Shown here: piece after piece, positions 32,849 to 42,500 of the stretch
Numbering within the stretch: position 1 is the first letter of the stretch
Layout: every line of letters starts with the position of its first letter
From: Podocnemis expansa
Taxonomy: Eukaryota; Chordata; Testudines; Podocnemididae
Direction: 5' to 3'
Assembly (NCBI GenBank): GCA_007922195.1
Contig: ML681971.1
Coordinates: 22,402,386-22,466,385, forward strand
DNA: 64,000 nucleotides
The notes under the pieces: model-generated
What the model was told of the DNA's origin: nothing
What the model saw: the letters and a program-made list of their open reading frames with translations, nothing else
Database searches by the model: none
Translations under genes and position numbers: made by a program

Positions 32849-34657
32849 TCAATGCTGCCTGGGCCACGCGGGGGCGACCAAGATGACCTGCGCCTTGTCC
32901 ATCTTTATCTTCCACAGCACCTTGGCTACTAACGGTGTCGGAGGGAACGCGTACAGGAGACCTCTCTCCCCGCAGTGGATCTCGAAAGCATCCGCCCCCG
33001 AACCGGGGCTGCGTCCCCGGAAGGAGCAGAAGCTCTGGCACTTTGCGTTGACCATGGAGGCGAAGAGGTCTAGACGGGGATAACCCCACTTCCGGAAGAG
33101 TGACTCCGCCACCTCCGGGTGAAGAGACCACTCGTGGGTCATGAACTTCCGGCTGAGCTTGTCTGCTAAGCAGTTCTGGAGGCCGGGAATATACGATGCC
33201 ACTGGTTGGATCTTGTGGCGAATACAAAACTCCCAGAGCTTCATGGCTTCCTGACAAAGGAGAGGCGAGTGCGTGCCACCTTGCTTGTTGATATAATACA
33301 TTGCGGTGGTGTTGTCGGTACGAACCGACAGCGTCTGGCCCCGGAGGTGTTCTTGAAATACCTCGCATGCGAGTCGGACTGCTCTGAGCTCCTTTATGTT
33401 GATGTGTAGCGCGGAGTCTGCGACCCCCCACAGGCCCTGTGTCCTGAGGTCTCCGAGATGCGCACCCCAGCCGATATCTGATGCATCCGTCGTCAAATGC
33501 AGTGATGGCTGAGGAAGACTGAACGGAACCCCTGAGCATAAATTGGCTTCGCAGGACCACCAATGCAGGGTCTCCAGCACCGATCCTGGCACAGTGAGCA
33601 TAGCGTCCAAACTGTCCCGCACTGGGCGGAACACCGTCGCCAACCACAGTTGGAGCAGTCTCATCCGTAAGCAGGCGAAAGGGACTACAAAAGTGCAAGC
33701 CGCCATGAGACCCAGTAAGCGGAGGCATTCTTGCGCCGATACCCTGGGAAACCTCACCAGAGCATCCACTGTCTGTCTGATAGTCTGAAACCGGTTGGTC
33801 AGGAGGCTCGCCCTTACAGACGTGGAATCGAGGACCGCTCCTATAAACTCTATTCGTTGCGCGGGAACCAACGCCGACTTTTGGACATTTATCAACAGAC
33901 CTAAGCAATCGAAGATGTATTGAGTCAGGTTTATGTGGGACAACACCTCTCGCCGCGACTTCCCCACGATCAGCCAGTCGTCCAGATATGGAAACAGGGT
34001 GACTCCTTGTTTCCTGAGATGTGCCGCCACCACCGCCAGGCACTTTGTGAATACCCGCGGAGCTGCGGAGAGGCCGAACGGGAGCACGGCGAACTGCAGG
34101 TGCGTCCGCCCCACGATGAAGCGCAGGAACCTCCTGTGCTGCGGATGTATTGCAATATGAAAGTACGCATCCTGCAAATCGAGGGCGGCATACCAATCGC
34201 CCGGATCCAGAGAGGGAACAATTGATGAGAGGGACACCATCCGGAACCGAATCTTGCGAAGGAACCGGTTGAGCCGCCTCAAATCTAAAATCGGCTGCAG
34301 GCCCCCTTTCGCCTTGGGAACAAGGAAATATCGGGAATAAAAACCCTTGCCCTTGCAGGGTGGCGGCACCTCCTCCACTGCCCCTTTTTGAAGTAAAACC
34401 TGCACCTCCTCCCGTAGTGCATGCTGGTGGGCCTGGTCCCGCAGGGCACCACGCAGCGTAGGAGGGGCCGGCGGGGGCAACGAAGAAAATTGGAGGGAAT
34501 AGCCCTCCTGAACCGTCCGGAGGACCCAGTGGTCTTTTGTGATCTTGCGCCAACGTGGCGCGTAAGGGGACAGTCTGTTGCTGAATATGGGAGTCTCTGG
34601 ATCTTTGGCCTTTGATAAACCGCCCTCGTGTTGACCCTCAAAAGGTCTTTTTTCCAC
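32849..34657 (-). CDS. DIRS reverse transcriptase / RNase H
   Basis: 602 aa. RT spans about residues 75-300 with LVPKAKGGLQPILDLRRLN, ALDLQDAYFHI (Asp 160), LPFGLSAAPRVFTK and the YLDD catalytic box (residues 224-227). RNase H spans about 385-505 with LTTDASDIGWGAH (Asp 391), INIKELRAV (Glu 423), VRTDNTTAMYY (Asp 448) and NCLADKLSR (Asp 499). A conserved tail follows: YPRLDLFASMVNAKC and AYAFPP-like text. The frame ends at a TGA (32849-32851) straight after APAWPRQH. The same frame stays open beyond it with DIRS-like sequence, so this is probably a nonsense change of a Trp codon. It starts 20 bp inside the end of gag. The protein copies the RNA into cDNA. Confidence 0.93.
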   Translation of the reverse strand: MEKRPFEGQHEGGLSKAKDPETPIFSNRLSPYAPRWRKITKDHWVLRTVQEGYSLQFSSLPPPAPPTLRGALRDQAHQHALREEVQVLLQKGAVEEVPPPCKGKGFYSRYFLVPKAKGGLQPILDLRRLNRFLRKIRFRMVSLSSIVPSLDPGDWYAALDLQDAYFHIAIHPQHRRFLRFIVGRTHLQFAVLPFGLSAAPRVFTKCLAVVAAHLRKQGVTLFPYLDDWLIVGKSRREVLSHINLTQYIFDCLGLLINVQKSALVPAQRIEFIGAVLDSTSVRASLLTNRFQTIRQTVDALVRFPRVSAQECLRLLGLMAACTFVVPFACLRMRLLQLWLATVFRPVRDSLDAMLTVPGSVLETLHWWSCEANLCSGVPFSLPQPSLHLTTDASDIGWGAHLGDLRTQGLWGVADSALHINIKELRAVRLACEVFQEHLRGQTLSVRTDNTTAMYYINKQGGTHSPLLCQEAMKLWEFCIRHKIQPVASYIPGLQNCLADKLSRKFMTHEWSLHPEVAESLFRKWGYPRLDLFASMVNAKCQSFCSFRGRSPGSGADAFEIHCGERGLLYAFPPTPLVAKVLWKIKMDKAQVILVAPAWPRQH

Positions 34658-36869
34658 CTGCCGGCGGACGCGAGGATCCTTGCCCGCTGGGGTGACGCCC
34701 AGCCGGCCGACGGGGCCCTTTGCCCCTCCATCTGTCGTCGTCCTGGCGGCGGAAGTAGGGTCGCGGGGGAGGAGGGGGCGGCTTGAACTGCTTCCTTTGG
34801 TTCGCCAGAGTGTGGAGGCCTAAGGACTTAATCAGCGCCCTAGAATCTTTTAACGTCTGCAGACGAGCGTCTGTCTGCTGCGAAAAGAGTTCAGGTCCTT
34901 CAAAAGGTAAGTCCTGAATCGTAGTCTGGACCTCTAGGGGCAGCCCCGACGCCTGCAGCCATGAGCTACGCCGCATTGTCACCCCTGTGGCCATGGAGCG
35001 AGCCGCGGCGTCGGCCGCGTCTAAGGCTGATTGCAGCAGGGCCTTAGACATGACTTTACCCTCTTGGATAGATGCTGATAGAGCCGCTCTGGAGTCCTGC
35101 TCCATAGAGTCACTGAAACGCTCCATAGCTGACCATGCATTAAACATGTAACGGCTGAGAATAGCCTGCTGGTTCGCTATTCTCAGCTGCAGCCCCCCCG
35201 TAGAATAGACCTTACGGCCAAACAGGTCCAATCTTTTATAGTCCTTAGACTTAGGAGTTGACCCCGGGCGACCTTGTCTCTCACGCTCATTCGCCGCCGC
35301 AACGACTAGTGAGCTGGGGGTGGGGTGTGAATAAAAATGTTCATAACCCTTAGAGGGCACGAAGTACTTTCGTTCGGCGCGCTTGGCTGTAGGGGGGATC
35401 GAAGCCGGGGTGTGCCACAGCGCCTTGGTCGTGTTATGTACAGTCTTGATAAAGGGCAGGGCCACACGGCCCAGGGCCTCTGGGAGCAAAATGTCCACCA
35501 TAGGGTCCGCGTCCTCTGCGATCTCCTCGGCCTGCATATTCAGTCCGCTGGCTACCCGACGAAGCAGCTCCTGATGGGCCCTAGCATCATCCGGGATCGC
35601 CAGTGGCTTGGCTCCCGCCACTGCCTCATCGGGGGGCGAAGAAGAAGATTCTTCAAGGTCTGGATCCTTAAACGGAGCTCCAGATGTCATACTATGGTCT
35701 CCGGTGGCCAGGCTCTCTCTATCTGGCTCGTCTCGCAAGGACTCCACCTCTGACACCTCCCTGGTACCGAGGGGGGGAGGGGCGCCGAGCGCGGCCGATG
35801 GCGGATGTCTGGCCTGCGAACTGGGAATGGGGGGTGCCGAGCCTACACCCGGTCCCTGGACGGCCCAAGGGGTCCAAAAAGGCCATTGCCAACCCAACCA
35901 CTGAGGGTGGAAGGGCGGTACCATCGGTGCCAACTGAGGCTGCGACGCCGAGGTCTTCTGAGGTCGACGCGGTACCGACTCCTCTGCCGAACTCAACGAA
36001 GAGCCGGAACGAGGGGACCACGGCGGTGCCGATGACGACGGCACCGGAGACCAGTGCCGACCCTCATCGCTGCGGTCACAGTGCCGACGAGGTGACTCAT
36101 GGTGCCGATGAGACATTGGGGAGCGGAACCGGGGAGCCCCAGCCGCAGCTACCACCGTTGGCAGTACCGGAGAGCGGTGCCGTTGCTCCCGAAGTGGCAC
36201 CGGGCTTCGACCTTGACCTGCTGCAAGGGGGGTCGGTTTCCCCCGGGACGGTGCCGAGCGTGGTACTAGTGTCGCCGCTGGAGCCGGCGAGGCCAACTGC
36301 ACCGACAGCTCCTGCGCGGCTGCAAAGGCCTCCGGCGTCGTGGGCAGGATCAAGTCCTCCTCTAAAATGTCCCTGGTAGGCGAAGAGGTCGAGCCCGGAC
36401 TAAACTGCGCCTCCGAAGGGTCGCGTACCGAAGCCGGGGACACGGAGATAGGCCGGCCAACATGGCTCTGGCTGTCTCCCTGCTGCACTGCCGCTCGGTG
36501 CGGTGATCGCCCCCTACCAAGCCATTTCTTCTTGGGCGGTACCGGGGAAGAGGAGTGGCGCCGGGGCTCCTTCAGAGTCCTGGGGCGAGCTGGCTTCAGT
36601 GCCGCCGACAGTGCCGAGGATGCCGGTGCACTCCGCACTGACGGTGCCGTGCTGGACCCCGAATCACCGGGGGCCGGGCGAAGAGCCTCCTCCATGAGGT
36701 GCAGCTTAAGGCGCTGAACCCTGTCCTTTTGAGTCCTTGGCTTGAAGCTCCGACAGATTTTACACCTCTCGGTGAGGTGAGCTTCGCCCAAGCACAGAAG
36801 ACAATCGCTGTGCGGGTCGTCCACGGGCATGGGCTTTTTACAATGCCCACAGGTTTTAAAGCCCGGCAT
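34638..36869 (-). CDS. DIRS Gag-like protein
   Basis: 743 aa, starting MPGFKTCGHC about 200 bp inside the terminal repeat. The N-terminal Cys/His finger has C7, C10, C23, C26, H31, C36 and C39. Residues about 75-340 are low-complexity and rich in Ser, Pro and Arg, with repeated RSPVP-like text. The folded-looking part follows, with LRIANQQAILSRYMFNAWSA at about 555-580 and IQDLPFEGPELF near 650. A PPPPPP run near 700 and an Arg/Gly-rich tail end the protein and could bind nucleic acid. No stop or frameshift. The role as particle protein is inferred from its position upstream of RT; two dead relatives are in the window. Confidence 0.88.
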   Translation of the reverse strand: MPGFKTCGHCKKPMPVDDPHSDCLLCLGEAHLTERCKICRSFKPRTQKDRVQRLKLHLMEEALRPAPGDSGSSTAPSVRSAPASSALSAALKPARPRTLKEPRRHSSSPVPPKKKWLGRGRSPHRAAVQQGDSQSHVGRPISVSPASVRDPSEAQFSPGSTSSPTRDILEEDLILPTTPEAFAAAQELSVQLASPAPAATLVPRSAPSRGKPTPLAAGQGRSPVPLREQRHRSPVLPTVVAAAGAPRFRSPMSHRHHESPRRHCDRSDEGRHWSPVPSSSAPPWSPRSGSSLSSAEESVPRRPQKTSASQPQLAPMVPPFHPQWLGWQWPFWTPWAVQGPGVGSAPPIPSSQARHPPSAALGAPPPLGTREVSEVESLRDEPDRESLATGDHSMTSGAPFKDPDLEESSSSPPDEAVAGAKPLAIPDDARAHQELLRRVASGLNMQAEEIAEDADPMVDILLPEALGRVALPFIKTVHNTTKALWHTPASIPPTAKRAERKYFVPSKGYEHFYSHPTPSSLVVAAANERERQGRPGSTPKSKDYKRLDLFGRKVYSTGGLQLRIANQQAILSRYMFNAWSAMERFSDSMEQDSRAALSASIQEGKVMSKALLQSALDAADAAARSMATGVTMRRSSWLQASGLPLEVQTTIQDLPFEGPELFSQQTDARLQTLKDSRALIKSLGLHTLANQRKQFKPPPPPPRPYFRRQDDDRWRGKGPRRPAGRHPSGQGSSRPPAGGKKTF
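35750..36670. repeat. Dense GGTACC / GGTGCC / GGCACC words in gag
   Basis: The low-complexity part of gag contains more than fifteen occurrences of the six-base words GGTACC, GGTGCC, GGCACC and one-off relatives (AGTGCCG, GGTACT), irregularly spaced. The same kind of words recur at the equivalent place in the two dead gag copies (3980-4350 and 38330-38870). Confidence 0.7.
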
Positions 36870-37040
36870 AGCCCGACCCCGGGCCCGGGGGGGGCTCGAA
36901 ACTACTAACTAACCTAACTCTAAATAAAGAACTAACTAACTACCACCAACTAACTGGTTCGGATACTTCGAAGCAAAAAACGGCCACGTGCAGTACTGCA
37001 CGAAGCCAGGGAATGTTCCAGTGACCGACAGGGCGGTAAG

Positions 37041-37217
37041 AAGGAACTGAGGAGGGACGGGTTGGCTGGTGACTATATAGGCAGTGGCGGCGGCGCCACT
37101 CCAGGGGGCGCTACAGCCGACCCTATGGGTATTCTGGGGGAAAAGTTTCCGGCGTGCCGTGCACGAGGCGTGCAGACACCTACTAAGGAATGGCCAGGAG
37201 CAGCACTCGAAGAAGAA
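37041..37217. repeat. Right (5') inverted terminal repeat of young DIRS
   Basis: From AAGGAACTGAGGAGGGACGG to CAGCACTCGAAGAAGAAC. Inverse of 31308-31512. Lies upstream of gag on the minus strand and so should carry the element promoter. Confidence 0.92.
37070..37082 (-). promoter_or_regulatory. TATA-like motif of young DIRS
   Basis: Minus-strand CTATATAGTC within the right terminal repeat, about 205 bp upstream of the gag start. The family-B termini have a TATA-like motif at the matching place. Activity is inferred only. Confidence 0.5.
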
Positions 37218-37419
37218 CCTATGTAGTTCCCTGTGACTGAGTTATGTTCCCCCTTGAGCACAAGGGATATATGTTTGGTCCCTGTTGCCCTGCGAGGATT
37301 TCACAAACGGTATGCAGAAAAGTATAAACCTCAGTATCGTGTTAGCCCAATTTGCCTTCAGGGTAAGGAATGGGAGGCCCCCGGGGAGGGGGGGGGTCAG
37401 GTGCCTTCACAGTCCTAGG

Positions 37420-39147
37420 TGGGAAGAAGGACTCTAAGGAAAATGAAACCTGCAGGGTGAAGGGATTGAAGGATGACCATTACGGGCCAGGAGAGTAGCA
37501 TACCCAGGTATTTTAGGTCCCCTTTGAGGTCAGGGGCACCGCGGAGGGTACTGTCCATCCCTTCCACAAAGAGGGATCCCCCTTCGAAAGGGAGGTCCAA
37601 TACGACCTGCTGTGAGGAGGGGGCACCCTTGCCTCTTGAAGCCGTGCTGCCTGTCTCAGGACCATGGCGGAAGCCACACTGCGGCTTGCCGTGTCCAAAG
37701 CATCCTGGGCAGATAACAGCAAGTCTTGGGACGCTAACCTAGCCTCTTCAACAAAAGTATCATAGTCTGCCTTGTTCTCTTGGGGGAGTAGATGCCTGAA
37801 TTTATTCATAGCCTACCATACGTCCATGATGTAGCTGGCCACCGGAGCTTGGTGGTTTGCTATTCTGAGCAGGAAAGCAGAGGAGGAGGAAGCCTAACAG
37901 GTCTAATTCCCTCGCCTCTCTAGACCTCAAGAGAGGGTCATGGGAAAATTGTCTGGGGCCTAAGGCCGCTTCCACTACCCCTTGAGATGGTACCAGGTGG
38001 TAGGAGAGAAAGGGAGAATCTTCTGCAGGGACCTGGTATTTTTGTCCCACTGTATCCAACACCAGAGTGATGGACCCAGGAGTCTGCCATTGTGCCATGG
38101 CAATCTCCTATATACTAGGGTGCAGGGGAACTGTTATGGGCTCAGAAGGTGACGTGCGCCCAGGGCCAAATAGTGTGTCACTAGGTCCCATAAAGGAATG
38201 AGCCTCCAACCCCACGTGAGCACACACAGTAGAGGAAATCAAAATGCACCATGAGGTCCCCTGTATAGCAGCTGGCGTAGGGTTCAGTGCTCTGTCAGAT
38301 ACTGGAAGACTCAGGGCCGGACGAGACCAATCGGTACCGCAGGAGAGTGGTAGGGTCTCCTGCAGGGACCACTCATTGGGGCTGGTACCTGCAAGGTGTC
38401 AGTACCGAGGACAGGGCTGTTTACTCCCCCTCGAAGCCCCTTCTTTTGGACTCAGAGATCAGGATTGTTCCCGGAGCCGCACTGGGCTCATCTTTGGCTC
38501 TGTGGGAGAAGCTTTAGACAGCGGTGCCAGGAGGGACAAAGTGATACGGCCCCAAGGGCTCTTGGACTCTGTCCCCTAATGGTACCAGGGGCCTCTTCCT
38601 GGGCACCCAGTTCTCTTGCCGGGGAGCCCAGTACTGAAACCGGGGAAGGAGTCCAGTGCCTTTTTTGGGGCAAACAGGCACCTGAAAGGAAGACCGGTTT
38701 ACCCCTCTTTCTGGGTGGCACCGGGGTGGGAGGCATTGGTAAAAGAAGTGCTTTTGCCATCTCAAAGGCCTCCAGGGTAGTGTGGACCAGTACCAACTCC
38801 TGCCGGTCCCAGGGAGACATGGAGCAGCACCGACACTGCAGTACAGAGGCTGGTACCAAGCATATCTTTTGCTCTCAGGGAGAGCAGGGCTGGGACAGCT
38901 CTGGCGCAGAGCTGGCACACGGTGCTGAATGTAGCCCCGAAGCTTTGGGGATAGCTTGCTGTACTTGCTCCAAGGCCAACGCATGACGCCTTTGCTCTCT
39001 GTCTTTTATGGTCCTTGATGTAAAGGACTGACAGATAGCGCATTCGGTGACCAGATGGACTTCACCCAGGCACTGGAGGCACTTCTCGTGGGAATCATAC
39101 TGTGGGAACGCCTTGCCGCAGATAGCACAAGGTTTGAACCCCAGCAT
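37420..39147 (-). pseudogene. DIRS-like gag, broken copy 2 (family B)
   Basis: Starts MLGFKPCAICGKAF at 39147 with the same C-x2-C-x12-C-x2-C-x4-H-x4-C-x2-C finger. It continues to about 38875, then resumes in other frames: LSYHLVPSQGVVEAALGPRQ (38098-37802), MNKFRHLLPQENKADYDTF with DLLLSAQDALDTASRSVASA (37809-37513) and LPFEGGSLF (about 37595). These match copy 1 (MNKVQ, DLLLAWGAVDTASC, DLPFDGE) more closely than the intact Gag, placing both dead copies in one family. The young DIRS lies just beyond its end. Confidence 0.78.
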
Positions 39148-39341
39148 GGCACCTGGCAGGGAGGAGTGATGTTCCTGCTCTGTAGCCAAGCACTGTGTGG
39201 GAGTAGCACTTTCCAGTGGAACAACATCCACAAAGAGGTTCTCCCAATCGAGCGAGTGGCTCATAAACAAGGCAACGACAGGTTGCTTGCTTGATCGCAA
39301 GGAGCGGGTTGTTCCAGTACCGTTGCTGATGGCCGAAAAAC

Positions 39342-39512
39342 AGAACATGAGGAGGATCAGGGATGCAGCCAAATAGACAGCCATGGAGTGGCCAGGGGGC
39401 ATTGGCCACCAGCCTTGTTCTGACAGGCTAGGGCTAAAAATGTTTCTGACCAATCGTGCACTGAGGCACATATACCTATTACTGAATATATCCAAGCAGT
39501 GCTCGAAGAACT
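39342..39512. repeat. Right terminal repeat of family-B DIRS
   Basis: Contains GAGGATCAGGGATGCAGCC, CCAATCGTGCACTGAGG and CCTATTACTGAAT, ending GCAGTGCTCGAAGAAC. Inverse of 28724-28922 and similar to 4790-4940. Confidence 0.8.
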
Positions 39513-42500
39513 CCTAGTGCCATGCTGTCTCATACATCTGAGCTGAACTTAGACAAATTTATACTCCCTCGGAGGAGCCTTTTATCTCTGTGATATTTTC
39601 TTGTCAGAATTATTCTGCAGAATGGAAATATTGATACATGGTGGACTTTATGAATTAACCAGCTAACCCAAGGTACATGTAGGTCAGCATAAAGTTACTG
39701 TACATCAGCAATTCAGACTCTCCAAAATACAGACTCCTCTAGGCAGGGCAAATAGAACAGCAGTGGGATGCAGTTTCAGATAACTGCCGAGCTGTGAATT
39801 GGGGTTTCTTCAGGCAAAGATCAGCATAGCAAGTACTGAGAGAGCAATGAGCTAGCAAGCAAGCAGCGTGCTAGTGAAGAGACAAACATGCAGCTGCTGC
39901 CTCTGCAAGTTCATTGGGAGACAAAGTTAGAATCAAGCCGAACACTTACGCATTGTGCCACCCACCCTTTGGATTTAAAATTATATTGAGCACCTCCATG
40001 AATTATCTAGCTAGGCTGGTCTCCAAATAAAAAACAATAAGTCATACAATGACTCAGCTAGAACAAGATGCAAAGAGTCTGTGGAAGGTGTACAAGCTGA
40101 ATTCATACACAATAAACAGCATAAAAATAATAAATTTATTTCTGTCCAGTACCTTTAACCCGTAAGGATCCCAAGCACTTTCCAGACTGTGCGTTACACA
40201 GACTTTACTCACTTGCCTTGAAATGCAGCCACTTCTGGGGTGGAAAATGGCAATGGTTCTACAGCCCCCAGAGAAGAGGAAAAATGTTGATACACTTCCC
40301 GAAATTAAATTAGGAGAATTCTTTTCAGCAAACAAAATGCAATACCATAGTAAGGCCTTTACTGTGAATAACCCTTTCTCATGACAACTTATAGACACAA
40401 TTTTCTCCACAACCAAGAGTAGCCAATATTAGTTTGCAGCAATGCCTTCATCTTGAACCTACCATCCCAACATAAAGATAGCAAGGGCACAGAGAGGAAA
40501 TCTCCCATCTACATATGAATCTTAGCTCAAGCCAATGTGCCAGAAACTTACAGGAGCTGTCTTGTATTTGCCCAGCTAAAAAGCCTGGCTCACCTTGGAT
40601 CCAATCCTGCAGAGCATGGGACTCCCATTAAAGAGCCTCATAACTGTGCCTTGGAGCACATATCTGCATTTCCGTCCAGCTTTCGCAGCCCTTTAAAACA
40701 GAGCACTGTAGTTGTGGCTCCCAGTCACCTACCCTAGAGGGAACCACATACAAGGCCTCCTGGGCACTCCAGCAGCCAGGAGAGACCCAGAATCAAGGGA
40801 AGCACACTCAACTTCTGTCAGATTAGGGACAAAGAGCTGGTTGCAGTGAAATCAGAAGGAACTGTGAAGAAGGCTGGGAGCTCCAAGGGGCTGGAAGTGA
40901 AGACCAGACAAAGCCCTGAAGGGCCACAAAAATCAGTTGGCACACTTGGCCTCTCAATTCAAGAAAAAATCCTGAGCCAAGGAAATCAAGTGCACCATGG
41001 CTTGGAGCACAATGTCCCCTCTCCCAGCTGGCGGGTCAGCCCACCAGCTCACTTAGCAATTTACACCCAGTCTCAATTTCACCCATATCCCTGGTTGGCC
41101 CTATTCCCCAGCTTCATTAGCAGGAATAGAGGCTGCACCCTACTCACTGTCTGATGTCTGCCCTGCAAGCAGTTTGGAGCCCTGAAATCCACAACTCTTG
41201 CCCCAAACTTTAGTGATTTTCAGTAGAAACCCTGGATCATTGCAAGTGGTGAAAATATTTCAGGATGTGGTTCCCTCAGGTTCAGAGGTCACTTCCCCTT
41301 CTCTGAGCTCTTGCTGGCCAAGAACAGATGTGGCTCTTTCCACATTCATCCCAAGAAGAGATGGTTGTTTCTCTCATCATTCACACTGCCCAAAACCAGC
41401 ATCCCAGTAGACAAGGCAGAGGCTCTGCTCTCTTCCCACCAATGTCTGCCCCACAGTATGGAAAAGCAATTGAGCTCCTACTATTCTTCAATGCCAGATG
41501 CTCTTCCTGTTGTGGCTAAGCAACAACACATCTGCAACAAATCACAACAGCTAGATCACTACCAGAAGGGGAAAACCCATCTGAGGAAAGAGCCCTGAGA
41601 CAAGCAAAACACCACACAGACAAGCACAGTGTTCAATGCTGCAACTATAAGACTCTAATCCAACTTTCACTAAAGCATCAGAAATTTTAGAGGCAACACT
41701 GGAGCAACTGATGTGCACACACTCCACCCACGCCCTTACCACTTCATACCAATCCTTCACCCTGAGCACCTGCTGTAGCTCTAATATATGGGGGGGGGGG
41801 GATAAGACAGGGTGATTGAAATACCGCAGAACAATTGGAGGTGGGAGAACGAAGTGATCCTAACTCCTGGCTCTGAATCCCTGGGACAGCATAGCCCAGA
41901 GCAGACAGGTGAGTACATTTCAAACGCAGTACACAGCTCAGCACCAGCAGCACGTGATGGAGCACAGCAAAGCACAGCCTTGCTAGAGAGGGAAGAGGAA
42001 AACTGACATCACTTTTTCCAGACTCACAGCTGACTTTAGCAAGTTTGGGCAGGCTATGAGATGATTTTCCTCCTCTCTTCAGACACAAGCCAGCTCCTGT
42101 GCACTGGGGCAGGACTTTCAAACACACCAAGCATTAGTCTAACTCTCCTCTGACTGACTTCTATAGCAATGCAGCTAGGCCAGCACCGAGTGCTTTCCAC
42201 AGTCCCATCCTATGACTACGTGCCATGGTGACTGCTTGCCTGACTCAAGGCAGGTGAAAAGAGAGAGAGAGCACGAGTGCATGTGCCTCGGGCAGCCCAA
42301 CCCAGTTTCTTGCTGCAAGAGAAGTGGAATCCAGCATGCACATCTGCCAGTATTTATGAGTGTTTCTGTAATTGGACAATTCTCTATATAAGCCAGATGT
42401 TTGGGGCCATAAGGGCACCCACTGTGGATTTTGTCTGTGTTCTCTGGTGCAGGTTAGCATTTAAGGAAAGGTTCATATGCAATTAAGTGCAACACACGCA

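Larger units (their letters stand above)
31307..37217 (-). mobile_element. Young DIRS retrotransposon (family A), nearly intact
   Basis: The 5.9-kb element lies inside the old family-B copy. Inverted terminal repeats are 31308-31512 and 37041-37217. The order on the minus strand is terminal repeat, gag, RT/RNase H, tyrosine recombinase, internal complementary region, terminal repeat, the canonical DIRS plan. The right flank is CTATGTAG and the left flank TGATTTGT: no target duplication, as expected for insertion by a tyrosine recombinase from a circular intermediate. DIRS elements replicate through RNA and cDNA without an integrase. Only one obvious inactivating change is seen (TGA at 32849). 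Confidence 0.95.
28724..39512 (-). mobile_element. Old DIRS-like element (family B), interrupted by a younger DIRS
   Basis: The left terminus (28724-28922) and right terminus (about 39342-39512) are inverted copies. Both contain a TATA-like motif next to the GCTGCAGCC or AGACAGCC area, AGGCTAGGG or its complement, and CATTCAGTAATAGG or its complement. Inside the left terminus, 28960-29018 is the reverse complement of 28724-28782, and 29019-29050 is the reverse complement of the right terminus. This is the internal complementary region that defines DIRS elements. Gag remains lie at the right end, G-rich noncoding sequence at the left. Element length without the inner insertion is about 4.9 kb. 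Identical layout to copy 1. Confidence 0.82.

Noticed and set aside
32694..34553. Upstream two thirds of the 958-codon minus-strand frame that ends with the recombinase
   Set aside because: It overlaps the RT/RNase H frame and lacks motifs of its own. Only the last 338 codons encode the recombinase.
31307..37217. Reading the young element as a Gypsy-type LTR retrotransposon
   Set aside because: Its terminal repeats are inverted, an internal complementary region is present, and it has a tyrosine recombinase in place of protease and integrase.
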